Below are positions 7,125 through 14,377 of a stretch of 19,854 bases of DNA, piece by piece (within the stretch, counting starts at the first letter, position 1; each line of letters opens with the position of its first letter). The notes beneath the pieces were generated by a model that searched no databases, was not told the origin of the DNA, and saw nothing but the letters and a program-made list of their open reading frames with translations. Position numbers and translations under genes: made by a program. Source of the DNA: an uncultured Collinsella sp. (lineage in GTDB: Bacteria; Actinomycetota; Coriobacteriia; Coriobacteriales; Coriobacteriaceae); contig USHZ01000016.1 of assembly GCA_900554595.1 (NCBI GenBank), positions 1-19,854 of the forward strand, read 5' to 3'.

Positions 7125-8792
7125 ATGCCTACTGACATCGAAATCGCACGTTCCGTCACACCGCTGCCCATTACCGAGGTGGCCAAGAACGCCGGTGTCG
7201 ACGTAAAGCACCTGATTCCGTACGGCTTCGACAAGGCTAAGGTCGACTACTCTCTGCTTAATGAGCCAACTGATCACCAGGCCAAGCTCGTCCTCGTGAC
7301 CGCCATCAACCCCACGCCTGTTGGCGAGGGTAAGACCACCACGACCATCGGTCTGGCCGATGGCCTGCGCCGTCGCGGCGTCAAGAGTGCTGTGGCCCTG
7401 CGTGAGCCTTCGCTCGGTCCCGTCTTTGGCGTCAAGGGCGGTGCCGCCGGCGGCGGCTGGGCGCAGGTCATCCCCATGGAGGACATCAACCTGCACTTTA
7501 CCGGTGACTTCCACGCTATCGGTGCCGCTAACAACCTGCTGGCAGCCATGCTCGACAACCATATTCAGCAGGGCAACCAGCTCGGCATCGACGTTAAGCG
7601 CATCACCTGGAAGCGCGTCGTCGACATGAACGACCGTCAGCTGCGCCATGTTATCGACGGCATTGGCGGCAAGGCCCAGGGAGTGCCGCGCGAGGACGGC
7701 TTCGATATCACCGTTGCCTCCGAGGTCATGGCAATCCTGTGCCTGTCCACGAGCATCAATGACCTCAAGGAGCGCTTGGGCGAGATCGTTGTCGGCTACA
7801 GCTATGCCGGCGAGCCCGTCCGCGCACGCGACCTTAAGGCCCAGGGAGCTATGGCCGCACTGCTCAAGGATGCGCTCAAGCCCAATCTGGTGCAGACGCT
7901 CGAGGGTACGCCCGCGTTTGTCCACGGCGGTCCCTTCGCCAATATCGCCCACGGCTGCAACTCCATCATGGCCACGCGTATGGCTATGCGTTTTGGCGAT
8001 GTCGCCATTACCGAGGCCGGCTTTGGTGCCGACCTGGGCGCCGAGAAATTCCTGGACATCAAGTGCCGCATGACGGGCGTTCGCCCCAGCGCCGTCGTGG
8101 TCGTCGCCACTGCCCGCGCGCTTAAGTACAACGGCGGTGTCGCCAAGGCCGACCTCAACGAGGAGAACCTCGAGGCCCTCAAGGCCGGCATGCCCAACCT
8201 GCTGCGCCACGTCGACAACATTCAGAATGTCTACGGTCTGCCCTGCGTGGTTGCCATCAACCGCTTCCCGACGGACACCGAGGCCGAACTCGAGCTCATC
8301 GAGTCCGAGTGCCAGAAGCTCGGTGTAAACGTTAAGCTGTCCGAGGTTTGGGCCAAGGGTGGCGAGGGCGCGCTCGACCTGGCCGATGAGGTCATGCGCC
8401 TGATCGAGCAGCCGATCGAGCTCAAGTTTGCCTACGAGGACGGTGCCGATGTGGCCGACGCCCTCGAGGCCGTTGCTACCAAGGTCTACCGCGCCGACGG
8501 CGTTGACTTTACGCCGGCTGCCAAGCGTCAGCTCGCCGAGCTGCGTGAGAACGGCTTTGGCAACCTGCCGGTGTGCGTGGCCAAGACGCAGTACAGCTTT
8601 AGCGACAACGCCAAGGCGCTGGGCGCTCCCGAGGGCTTCCGCATCACGGTGCGCGAGCTCAAGGTTTCCGCCGGTGCCCACTTTGTGGTCGCGCTGACCG
8701 GCAACGTTCTGACCATGCCTGGCCTGCCCAAGGTTCCCGCGGCCGAGAACATCGACGTCGACAACGACGGCAATATCACCGGCCTGTTCTAA
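7125..8792 (+). CDS. fhs: Formate-tetrahydrofolate ligase
   Basis: This protein of 555 residues has the normal family length. It couples ATP hydrolysis to joining formate and tetrahydrofolate, giving 10-formyl-THF for purine and formyl-Met synthesis. In acetogenic bacteria it is also part of the methyl branch of the Wood-Ljungdahl pathway. The ATP-binding loop PTPVGEGKTTTTIGL lies near residues 64-78. The strongly conserved REPSLGPVFGVKGGAAGGG and HFTGDFHAIGAANNLLAA segments follow. The ATG at 7125 has AAAGGA six bases upstream. It is separated from ruvB by 131 bp and followed by a strong terminator, so it is probably a single-gene unit. Without neighbouring Wood-Ljungdahl genes, a purine/C1 role is the safer reading. 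Confidence 0.98.
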   Translation: MPTDIEIARSVTPLPITEVAKNAGVDVKHLIPYGFDKAKVDYSLLNEPTDHQAKLVLVTAINPTPVGEGKTTTTIGLADGLRRRGVKSAVALREPSLGPVFGVKGGAAGGGWAQVIPMEDINLHFTGDFHAIGAANNLLAAMLDNHIQQGNQLGIDVKRITWKRVVDMNDRQLRHVIDGIGGKAQGVPREDGFDITVASEVMAILCLSTSINDLKERLGEIVVGYSYAGEPVRARDLKAQGAMAALLKDALKPNLVQTLEGTPAFVHGGPFANIAHGCNSIMATRMAMRFGDVAITEAGFGADLGAEKFLDIKCRMTGVRPSAVVVVATARALKYNGGVAKADLNEENLEALKAGMPNLLRHVDNIQNVYGLPCVVAINRFPTDTEAELELIESECQKLGVNVKLSEVWAKGGEGALDLADEVMRLIEQPIELKFAYEDGADVADALEAVATKVYRADGVDFTPAAKRQLAELRENGFGNLPVCVAKTQYSFSDNAKALGAPEGFRITVRELKVSAGAHFVVALTGNVLTMPGLPKVPAAENIDVDNDGNITGLF

Positions 8793-8817
8793 GCCTGCTG
8801 CTCATAGCCGCTTGCCC

Positions 8818-8854
8818 GCCCCGCCGCGCCTACCAAGGCCCGGCGGGGCTTTTT
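8818..8854 (+). terminator. Rho-independent terminator of fhs
   Basis: GCCCCGCCG (8818-8826) pairs perfectly with CGGCGGGGC (8841-8849), followed by TTTTT. The loop has a smaller nested stem. It lies 26 bp after the fhs stop. Confidence 0.92.
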
Positions 8855-8929
8855 GATCCCAAGGGGACGGAGGAAAACGGATCATTTTGTGGCTGTTGGG
8901 TCAATGAGGCTATCCGTATGGGGTCGTTT

Positions 8930-9089
8930 GTCCAAAACTATGCCGGTTTACTACGATGAATCGGTATATCTCGACCATATCTGGATTTTCCGATAATGAC
9001 CGATTCGTCTACCTGCGGTTTTGTTTTCTTGTAAAGTAGCATGCTCAGGTTCGGGCGATTTATCGTAGTAAACCGGCATAGTTTTGGAC
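8930..9089. repeat. Palindromic intergenic element A (122-bp core 8949-9070 plus outer arms)
   Basis: A perfect 28-bp inverted repeat (8930-8957 with 9062-9089) encloses about 104 bp. Pairing continues inward to 8963/9056 with a single G-U, giving about 34 bp. Inside lie a second perfect 8-bp inverted repeat (GAATCGGT 8958-8965, ACCGATTC 8999-9006) and the core TACCTGCGGTTTTGTT at 9010-9025. The segment from TACTACG (8949) to CGTAGTA (9070) is 122 bp and collinear with element B at 11335-11456. No transposase, clear target duplication or coding capacity was seen. It occupies most of the 400-bp gap between fhs and the zinc-ribbon gene. It is a repeat or structured-RNA element of unknown function. 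Confidence 0.85.
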
Positions 9090-9182
9090 GCGGCGGCAAT
9101 GTTGCGCAACAAGAATCGTGATTTCTCTCGTACGGTGTAGTTGGAAGAACTGCGCGGGCGCATTGCGGCTGCGACGAGAGAC

Positions 9183-9187
9183 GGGAG
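9183..9187 (+). promoter_or_regulatory. Ribosome binding site of the zinc-ribbon membrane protein
   Basis: GGGAG sits five bases before the ATG at 9193. It favours this start over the in-frame codon at 9118. The chosen start also puts the first zinc-ribbon Cys at residue 3, as is usual for such proteins. Confidence 0.7.
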
Positions 9188-9192
9188 ATGCG

Positions 9193-11205
9193 ATGTATTG
9201 CACCAAGTGCGGAGCTCAGATACCCGATGGCTCCACGTTTTGCACGAGCTGCGGCGCTCGCGTGAGCGCCGCCGAGGATCAAGCGGAACCCGTGGCGTTT
9301 CCAGTAGGGGATGCGCCGGCGACCGCCTCTGCGGGACAGCAAGCTCCTCAGGGTGCCTCGGCTCATATGGAGGCGCAGTCTCGTTATGAGGAACCTATGA
9401 CCGAGCCTGCCGAGGCCTCTCAGCCGTTTGTTCCGACGCCGCAGCCAAAGAAACCCAAGCACAGGGGCCGTATCGTCGCTGCCGTTATCGGCGGTGTTGC
9501 CGTTGTCGCCATTGTCGCCGCTATCGTGATTGTGCCGCGTATCGGTGCGTCGTCCGAGGTAACCTCGGGTGGCAAGGGCTACGTTGTCTGCGCGTGCGAG
9601 ACTAAAGTGCTGCCCAAGAACAGCAAGGGTAAAAAGCTCAAGAGCTATACCGTCGAGCTGGCGCCGGTGTCCGGCAAGGGTAAGAGCTACACCATTAAGG
9701 TCGATGGCGAGGACGGCTTTACCATGGAGGACTTTGGCGAACTGCCCGACCAGAAGTACCAGATGACCATCACCTCGGGCAAGGGCAAAAAGAAGAGCAC
9801 GACCACCATGAAGGTCGACTATACCAAGGAAGGTTCGGACGCCCCCAAGAATGTCGAGCTCACGCAGTCCAAGAAGGAGGCCAAGGCGTCTGCCAAGGAG
9901 GCGGTCAAGACGGCAGATGAACTGTTCACCGACAAGATTCTCGAGTATCAGAAAAAGTACGGCGAGGGCGAGGCTGTCGGGTTCGATGAATATGCGTATG
10001 GAGCCCAGGGTGTTGCTTACGCCAAGCTCATTGACTTTGATGGCGATGGTCAAGATGAGCTGCTGATTGAGTATTCCGATGAACCGGTGGACCGTGGGGA
10101 TAACGCAGCCGCTGCGCATCTTGAGGTCTGGGCGTATAAGAATGGCGAGATTGAGAAGGTCTACACGCCAGAGGTAAACGTATCTCATCAGGAGGCATGT
10201 GTGTCTGTCTGGCTTGATGAATACGAGGGCAAGATTGGTTTTTCGCAGTGGTATGACCATGGGACAGCAATTAAGCAAAGCGATCTCTCTGGCGAAAGTG
10301 GTCCTTCTGCTCACGAATACCAAGTTAAATTCATTGGCTACGACGGCAAGTCATTCAAAGCCATGACCGACCTTGTTGCCCCAAATGAAGTCGGTTCTGC
10401 CTCTTTGGGCGGTTTTGGTTCCTTGTATGCCGACGAGAGCTCGGTTAACAGCACCATTGGCACGGTCGCCACGACGCTGGAGCAGTTGAAGTCGAAGGAC
10501 GATGACAGCGCGCAGGTGAGCTACGAAGCCGTTTCTGCCACGCAGGATGTCAGCTTTACGGCGCCGGTGGGCGAGGGCGCGCCTGATCCCGACGTTACGT
10601 GCCAGATTTCGGCTACGTGGACCTATCCTCAGGTAAAAGGCCAGGGTGTAGGTGTCGCCAAGTTCAACAAGGATATGATTCAGCTCGTCGCTGATGCGCT
10701 TGATGCGAGCAAACAGGCGACACCATATGATGAGAACTACCGTGTGACCACGATGTATTACGCTGAAATCGTCTCGATTGACGGCGATATCGCCTGTGTG
10801 CGAACCTACACCGATAGCTATCAACCTCCGTATCGCTCGGAGCAGGTGACAAGGTCGGCATACTATAGCCTCAAGACAGGCGAACAGGTATCGCTGGAGG
10901 ATTCGCTTGCGCAGCACGGGCTTTCGTTTGACACCCTCAAGAGCGAGGCTAAACAGGCGATTAAGACGGCAAAAAGTAATATGTATTCTTCATACACCAA
11001 TAGCTACGAAGATGATGACAACTTTACCGAGGATCATTTCTACTACGACGGCAAAGGTTATGTTGTTGTGCTCGATACCGGTGTATTTGACTGCGACGCA
11101 TGGGGTACACACGATTTGGTGGCACATGCTTTTGACTCGAGCTATTCCAGTGGCCAGGACGTGACCCCCGAGTATCCTCGCTATACGTATATTATTAACG
11201 AGTAA
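9193..11205 (+). CDS. Zinc-ribbon, single-pass membrane protein with extracytoplasmic domain
   Basis: The 670-residue product begins with a zinc ribbon (C3, C6, C17, C20). An acidic, Pro/Ala-rich linker and a basic KKPKHRGR patch precede one transmembrane helix (about 94-115). The rest should be outside the cell. It has a Lys/Gly/Ser-rich beta-type segment (about 125-230), a helical KKEAKASAKEAVKTADEL stretch and a DFDGDGQDE loop (281-289) of the calcium-binding, FG-GAP/VCBS-like type. The C-terminal region (about 450-670) resembles the DUF3298/RsiV-like fold found in surface proteins. No enzyme motif was recognised. Proteins of this layout are common in Coriobacteriia and Firmicutes and are usually unassigned. 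It is a lone gene between two related palindromic elements, with its own terminator. The architecture is sure; the function is unknown. Confidence 0.85.
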   Translation: MYCTKCGAQIPDGSTFCTSCGARVSAAEDQAEPVAFPVGDAPATASAGQQAPQGASAHMEAQSRYEEPMTEPAEASQPFVPTPQPKKPKHRGRIVAAVIGGVAVVAIVAAIVIVPRIGASSEVTSGGKGYVVCACETKVLPKNSKGKKLKSYTVELAPVSGKGKSYTIKVDGEDGFTMEDFGELPDQKYQMTITSGKGKKKSTTTMKVDYTKEGSDAPKNVELTQSKKEAKASAKEAVKTADELFTDKILEYQKKYGEGEAVGFDEYAYGAQGVAYAKLIDFDGDGQDELLIEYSDEPVDRGDNAAAAHLEVWAYKNGEIEKVYTPEVNVSHQEACVSVWLDEYEGKIGFSQWYDHGTAIKQSDLSGESGPSAHEYQVKFIGYDGKSFKAMTDLVAPNEVGSASLGGFGSLYADESSVNSTIGTVATTLEQLKSKDDDSAQVSYEAVSATQDVSFTAPVGEGAPDPDVTCQISATWTYPQVKGQGVGVAKFNKDMIQLVADALDASKQATPYDENYRVTTMYYAEIVSIDGDIACVRTYTDSYQPPYRSEQVTRSAYYSLKTGEQVSLEDSLAQHGLSFDTLKSEAKQAIKTAKSNMYSSYTNSYEDDDNFTEDHFYYDGKGYVVVLDTGVFDCDAWGTHDLVAHAFDSSYSSGQDVTPEYPRYTYIINE

Positions 11206-11232
11206 GACGAGACTGCAGAAAGTGAACTGAAC

Positions 11233-11274
11233 AGTCCCCGGTGACGCAAAACGCAGCGCCGCCGGGGACTTTTT
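11233..11274 (+). terminator. Rho-independent terminator of the zinc-ribbon membrane protein gene
   Basis: AGTCCCCGG (11233-11241) pairs perfectly with CCGGGGACT (11262-11270), followed by TTTT. The loop is 20 bases. It lies 28 bp after the stop. Confidence 0.9.
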
Positions 11275-11320
11275 GATGCAAATTGGCTCCGAAATAAGCT
11301 ATCTGGGCCAGCCGCGCCAC

Positions 11321-11470
11321 GAAAAGCACCCATCTACTACGTTTGCCAGGGCTGGACCGACCATGGAGCGTTTTTTAACAATGCGGCAAGACGTTTACCT
11401 GCGGTTTTGTTAATACAAATATGGCTATGGTTGGCACCCTTGGGTTAAACGTAGTAGATGGGCGCATTTT
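11321..11470. repeat. Palindromic intergenic element B (122-bp core 11335-11456 plus outer arms)
   Basis: A perfect 16-bp inverted repeat (11329-11344 with 11447-11462) extends outward with two mismatches to GAAAAGCA / GCGCATTTT. It encloses 102 bp. The TACTACG-to-CGTAGTA segment is exactly 122 bp, as in element A, and carries TACCTGCGGTTTTGTT (11396-11411) at the same offset (61 bp from the left end). A CGACCAT block is also shared at the same position. The outer arms differ from those of element A but remain self-complementary. A shorter inner pair (TTGCC 11343-11347, GGCAA 11385-11389) sits roughly where element A has its 8-bp pair. It lies between two convergent genes. Confidence 0.82.
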
Positions 11471-11496
11471 TTGGTGCACAGCCCAAGAAGGGGTCA

Positions 11497-11733
11497 TTAG
11501 CCGCGCTGGAGGCCGAAGAGTTTGGCGTTGCGCTCGGCGACCATCATGTTGATATCGGCGATTTCCATCTCGCCGTCAATGTAGGGCTGGTAGGTGCCAT
11601 ATGGATCGCCTGCTCCCAAGCTGCAGCTTCCACAGTTATCGCAGCTGCCGTTGCCGCAGCCAGCGAGCGCTAGCTTGATGATCTCCTCACGCTCGGCGCG
11701 CGTTGTGTCTTTGATGAGCTTGCTTTTTGCCAT
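11497..11733 (-). CDS. Small cysteine-rich protein, function unknown
   Basis: The 78-residue product starts with a basic segment (MAKSKLIKDTTR). A short predicted helix and a Cys cluster C26-x4-C31-x2-C34-x2-C37 within a Gly/Ser/Asn-rich loop follow, then an acidic tail with PYGTYQPYIDGEMEIADINMM. The four closely spaced cysteines suggest a bound metal or iron-sulfur centre, but the spacing fits no family I can name with confidence. It is supported as a real gene by GAGGAA four bases before the ATG, coding-like composition and a position divergent from the next gene. No membrane segment or signal peptide is present, so it should be cytoplasmic. Palindromic element B lies just beyond its stop. 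Confidence 0.75.
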   Translation of the reverse strand: MAKSKLIKDTTRAEREEIIKLALAGCGNGSCDNCGSCSLGAGDPYGTYQPYIDGEMEIADINMMVAERNAKLFGLQRG

Positions 11734-11869
11734 GACGTTCCTCGATTCGCTTGTGACCGTCGACCGCGCATGTCTTGTAGATACCGGCGGCTTTGCCCAT
11801 CATAGGCTTTTGCGCGGGTAGAATGCATGGATAACTTGATGCTTACGGGCGACGGAAAGGAATCGTTGC

Positions 11870-12826
11870 ATGGACCAGGATAAGACGACCGTAATGGGTG
11901 GCTACGGCTCCCCGCGGACGGGCAATGGCGCCGATGAGACCCGCGTCGTGCCGAATCCCGGCTACGCTGCCCCCGATACGACGCAGACGTCGGCTGATCC
12001 CACGCGCGTTGTGAATTACGGAAACGCGGCGCAGGACCCGTATGGTGCCTCGTCGCAGAGCCCCTACGGCAACGCGGCGGCAGACCCTTATGATGACCTG
12101 CTGCAAAATCCCATTCCGCAACCTCAGCAGACGACATATATGCCGCGCACGGCACAGCCGCGCTACGAGTCGCGCGATCGATATGCGCGCGAGCCGTATC
12201 GTGAGTATCCCAAGTCCATCCCCCAATATGGCGAGGACGAGGAGAAGAAGCCCTCGCGTTCGTCGAGCGTGATCAAGAAAATCCTGATCGTGCTGGCGAT
12301 CTTCTTTGCCCTGTCGGTTGTGTTCGCCATTGTGTCGGGCATGCTCAACAAGCGGGGCGCCACGACTGATACCACGGCCGAGCAGACCGAGACTACCCAG
12401 TCCGGCACCGTCGACCTGAGCGATATCCCGGGTCAGTACTGGTCTAACGCCAAGAAGCTCCTCAAGTCGCGCGGAGCCGATCTTTCGAACGCCGTGATCC
12501 TGACCGATGACGGCTCAACACCTGTTGTCGACGCCAACTGGGTCGTGACGTCTGCCTACTATAACGACAACGGTAACCTCGAGATTCAGCTCACGCGCAA
12601 GGACAGCTCGTCGGGCAATGCGTCCGGTGATCAAGGCACCGCGGACAGCTCGAGCTCTAACACACTGGAGGACCTGAGCAACAAGGCCCAGGAGCTTGGA
12701 GATAAGGCCCAAGAGTTGGGTGGCACGGCTCAGAATCTCGGCGATACCGCACAGAACCTGGGCGATATGGCAACGAACGCCTGGGATGCCCTGCAAAACG
12801 GCATTTCGGGCGCGCAGGGGAACTAG
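11870..12826 (+). CDS. Membrane protein with PASTA-like domain, Thr-motif tail and C-terminal heptad repeats
   Basis: The 318-residue product has a long disordered N-terminus (1-130) rich in Tyr, Pro, Asp and Gln, with DPYG/SPYGN repeats. Three similar threonine motifs occur in it: DKTTVMGG (4-11), DETRVV (22-27) and DPTRVV (43-48). One transmembrane helix (about 138-156) follows a basic patch. The outer part carries a PASTA-like unit (about 181-245: DIPGQYWSNAKKLLKSRGA followed by a beta-rich half). Next come a Ser/Gly/Asp linker and five 7-residue repeats (272-306) of the type KAQELGD, then TAQNLGD. PASTA domains usually bind cell-wall fragments in Ser/Thr kinases and penicillin-binding proteins; no kinase domain is present here. 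The tail motifs look like possible phospho-threonine sites for FHA-domain partners; this is inference. The ATG has AAAGGAA seven bases upstream. Confidence 0.82.
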   Translation: MDQDKTTVMGGYGSPRTGNGADETRVVPNPGYAAPDTTQTSADPTRVVNYGNAAQDPYGASSQSPYGNAAADPYDDLLQNPIPQPQQTTYMPRTAQPRYESRDRYAREPYREYPKSIPQYGEDEEKKPSRSSSVIKKILIVLAIFFALSVVFAIVSGMLNKRGATTDTTAEQTETTQSGTVDLSDIPGQYWSNAKKLLKSRGADLSNAVILTDDGSTPVVDANWVVTSAYYNDNGNLEIQLTRKDSSSGNASGDQGTADSSSSNTLEDLSNKAQELGDKAQELGGTAQNLGDTAQNLGDMATNAWDALQNGISGAQGN

Positions 12827-12859
12827 CGGTCGAGCGGCTAGAGCCTAGCAGTGCAAACA

Positions 12860-12927
12860 AAAACGGGACGCAGGATCGCGTGACCGGGCGCGTAGGCGCG
12901 TTGGTCGGCGGTCCTGCGTCCCGTTTT
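12860..12927. terminator. Bidirectional terminator between convergent genes
   Basis: A perfect 16-bp inverted repeat (AAAACGGGACGCAGGA at 12860-12875 and its complement at 12912-12927) has A-tract and T-tract ends. It can terminate both the gene ending at 12826 and the minus-strand gene ending at 12936. The 36-base loop has further GACC/GGTC pairing, so the real loop is smaller. Confidence 0.85.
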
Positions 12928-12935
12928 GCTGTCGA

Positions 12936-14117
12936 TTACAGCTGCTCGGCCGGACGGTCGGGCGAGCTGAAGCCCGAGTCAAATGTGACGACGCACGAGG
13001 CATCGGGCCGGCGCTCGTGCACGATGCGCGTGACGAGCTCCAGCAGCTCCTCGTCGGATATGTCAAAGCCGTCGGGACGCACCAGGTCAAACGAAACGAA
13101 CCCGTCGTGCTCGTGCAGGTCGTGAATGGAGAGCGCGGGATCGATCTGCATGATGCCGCGCTTGACCCAGCCGCGCAGGTCGTCGCCGGTGGTGGCGATG
13201 GGGTCGCAGTGCAGCGTGATACCGATGCCCATCTGCCGTTTGATATCGTGCTCGATGGTGTCCAGGATCTCGTGATGTTCAAACGCATCGCCCTCGCCGG
13301 GCATTTCCACGTGTGCGCTTGCAAACTGGCGGCCGGGGCCGTAGTCGTGCACCATGAGGTCGTGCGTGCCTAGGACCTGCGGATACGACATGATCTTGTC
13401 GCGGATTGCCTGGACGAGTTTGGGGTCGGGAGCTTGCCCCAACAGCGGGCTGATGGCGTCGCGCACCAGGCCCATGCCGCTGATGCAGATGAAGATACCC
13501 ACACCCAGGCCTGCCCAGCCATCGAGGTCAAAGCCGGTCGTCTGCGAAATAAGCGCTGCGGCCAGGACCGAGGCTGAGGTAATGACGTCGTTTTTGGAAT
13601 CCTGCGCCGTGGCGATAAGCGTCTCGGAATCGATGCGGTTGCCCAGCGTGCGGTTGAACGCCGCCATCCAAAACTTGACGAGCATGGACAGGACAAGGGC
13701 GGCCATGGAGAGCGCCGAATACGCGGTGGGGGAGGGCTTGATGATCTTGGTGGTCGACTCCAGGATCAGGTTGATGCCGACGGCGCAAACGAGGACGGCG
13801 ACAAACAAGCCGGCGAGGTACTCGTAGCGGCCGTGGCCATAGGGGTGCCCCTCGTCGGCCGGGCGGCTGGCAAGGCGGAATCCGAGCAGGCTCACGATGT
13901 TGCTCGAGGCGTCGGAAAGGTTGTTGAAGGCGTCGGCGATAAGCGAGACGGAGCCCGCGAGCAGACCAGCTATGCCCTTGGCCAGGCACAGCGTGATGTT
14001 GAGGCCAATGCAGATGAGGCTTGCGGCAAAGCCCGCGTTGGTGCGGTGGGAGGTATCGACCGGCTCGCTTTCGCTGCCGGGAACAAGCGTATGTACCAGC
14101 CGATTTACAAATAGCAT
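12936..14117 (-). CDS. Cation diffusion facilitator (CDF) family transporter
   Basis: This 393-residue membrane protein has the CDF layout: six hydrophobic helices between about residues 30 and 215, then a soluble C-terminal domain. Such transporters export divalent metal ions (Zn, Mn, Fe, Co) in exchange for protons. The TM2 site reads D62-A-F-N-N66-L-S-D69, and the HPYGHGRYEYLAGL loop is typical of the family. The TM5 site lies in AQDSKNDVITSASVL. The second acidic position of the usual DxxxD is Asn here, so the metal cannot be deduced with confidence. The cytoplasmic domain is followed by an additional region of about 70 residues (GWVKRGIMQIDPALSIHDLH onward) with several His. The start at 14117 is chosen because GAGGAG lies seven bases upstream. 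A start at 14171 has no such site and would add 18 residues. Confidence 0.93.
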   Translation of the reverse strand: MLFVNRLVHTLVPGSESEPVDTSHRTNAGFAASLICIGLNITLCLAKGIAGLLAGSVSLIADAFNNLSDASSNIVSLLGFRLASRPADEGHPYGHGRYEYLAGLFVAVLVCAVGINLILESTTKIIKPSPTAYSALSMAALVLSMLVKFWMAAFNRTLGNRIDSETLIATAQDSKNDVITSASVLAAALISQTTGFDLDGWAGLGVGIFICISGMGLVRDAISPLLGQAPDPKLVQAIRDKIMSYPQVLGTHDLMVHDYGPGRQFASAHVEMPGEGDAFEHHEILDTIEHDIKRQMGIGITLHCDPIATTGDDLRGWVKRGIMQIDPALSIHDLHEHDGFVSFDLVRPDGFDISDEELLELVTRIVHERRPDASCVVTFDSGFSSPDRPAEQL

Positions 14118-14377
14118 GGCGTATCTCCTCGCATTCTTATTAAGGGGATAGTGTAGCTCGCACAGACGCAACGTGTACCGATGCTCAGAAAATGCAGCAA
14201 TGGTCTGCCGGCGCTAACGGGCGCGAGGCAGAGGGGGACGACTGCCCACGCGCCTTTGAGTTCACTGCGCCTTCCCGTTCGACCGAGTGCTCCATTTTGG
14301 GCCACATGGGTATGGGCACGCGCCGATTTGCTCGACATACTTAATGTCGACAGCCCTGTGCAAAGGAGGACGTTTCC
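14118..14377. other. Intergenic region between divergent genes
   Basis: This 260-bp gap separates the minus-strand CDF gene from the plus-strand double zinc-ribbon gene. It must hold two divergent promoters, but no convincing -35/-10 pair was found on either strand. The two ribosome binding sites (14125-14130 minus, 14362-14369 plus) are clear. No repeat or RNA gene was recognised. Confidence 0.5.

Noticed and set aside
7062..8681. 539-codon open frame on the minus strand across fhs
   Set aside because: It is a shadow of the G+C-rich fhs gene, which has full family conservation on the plus strand. The antisense product has no recognisable motif or ribosome binding site.
8930..9089. Element A as a classical insertion sequence or ordinary terminator
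   Set aside because: It encodes no transposase, shows no clear target-site duplication, and the loop is too long with no T-run for a terminator. The fhs terminator at 8818-8854 already serves that purpose.
8938..10323. 461-codon minus-strand frame across element A and the zinc-ribbon gene
   Set aside because: It runs through the palindromic element and opposes a well-supported plus-strand gene with RBS and domains.
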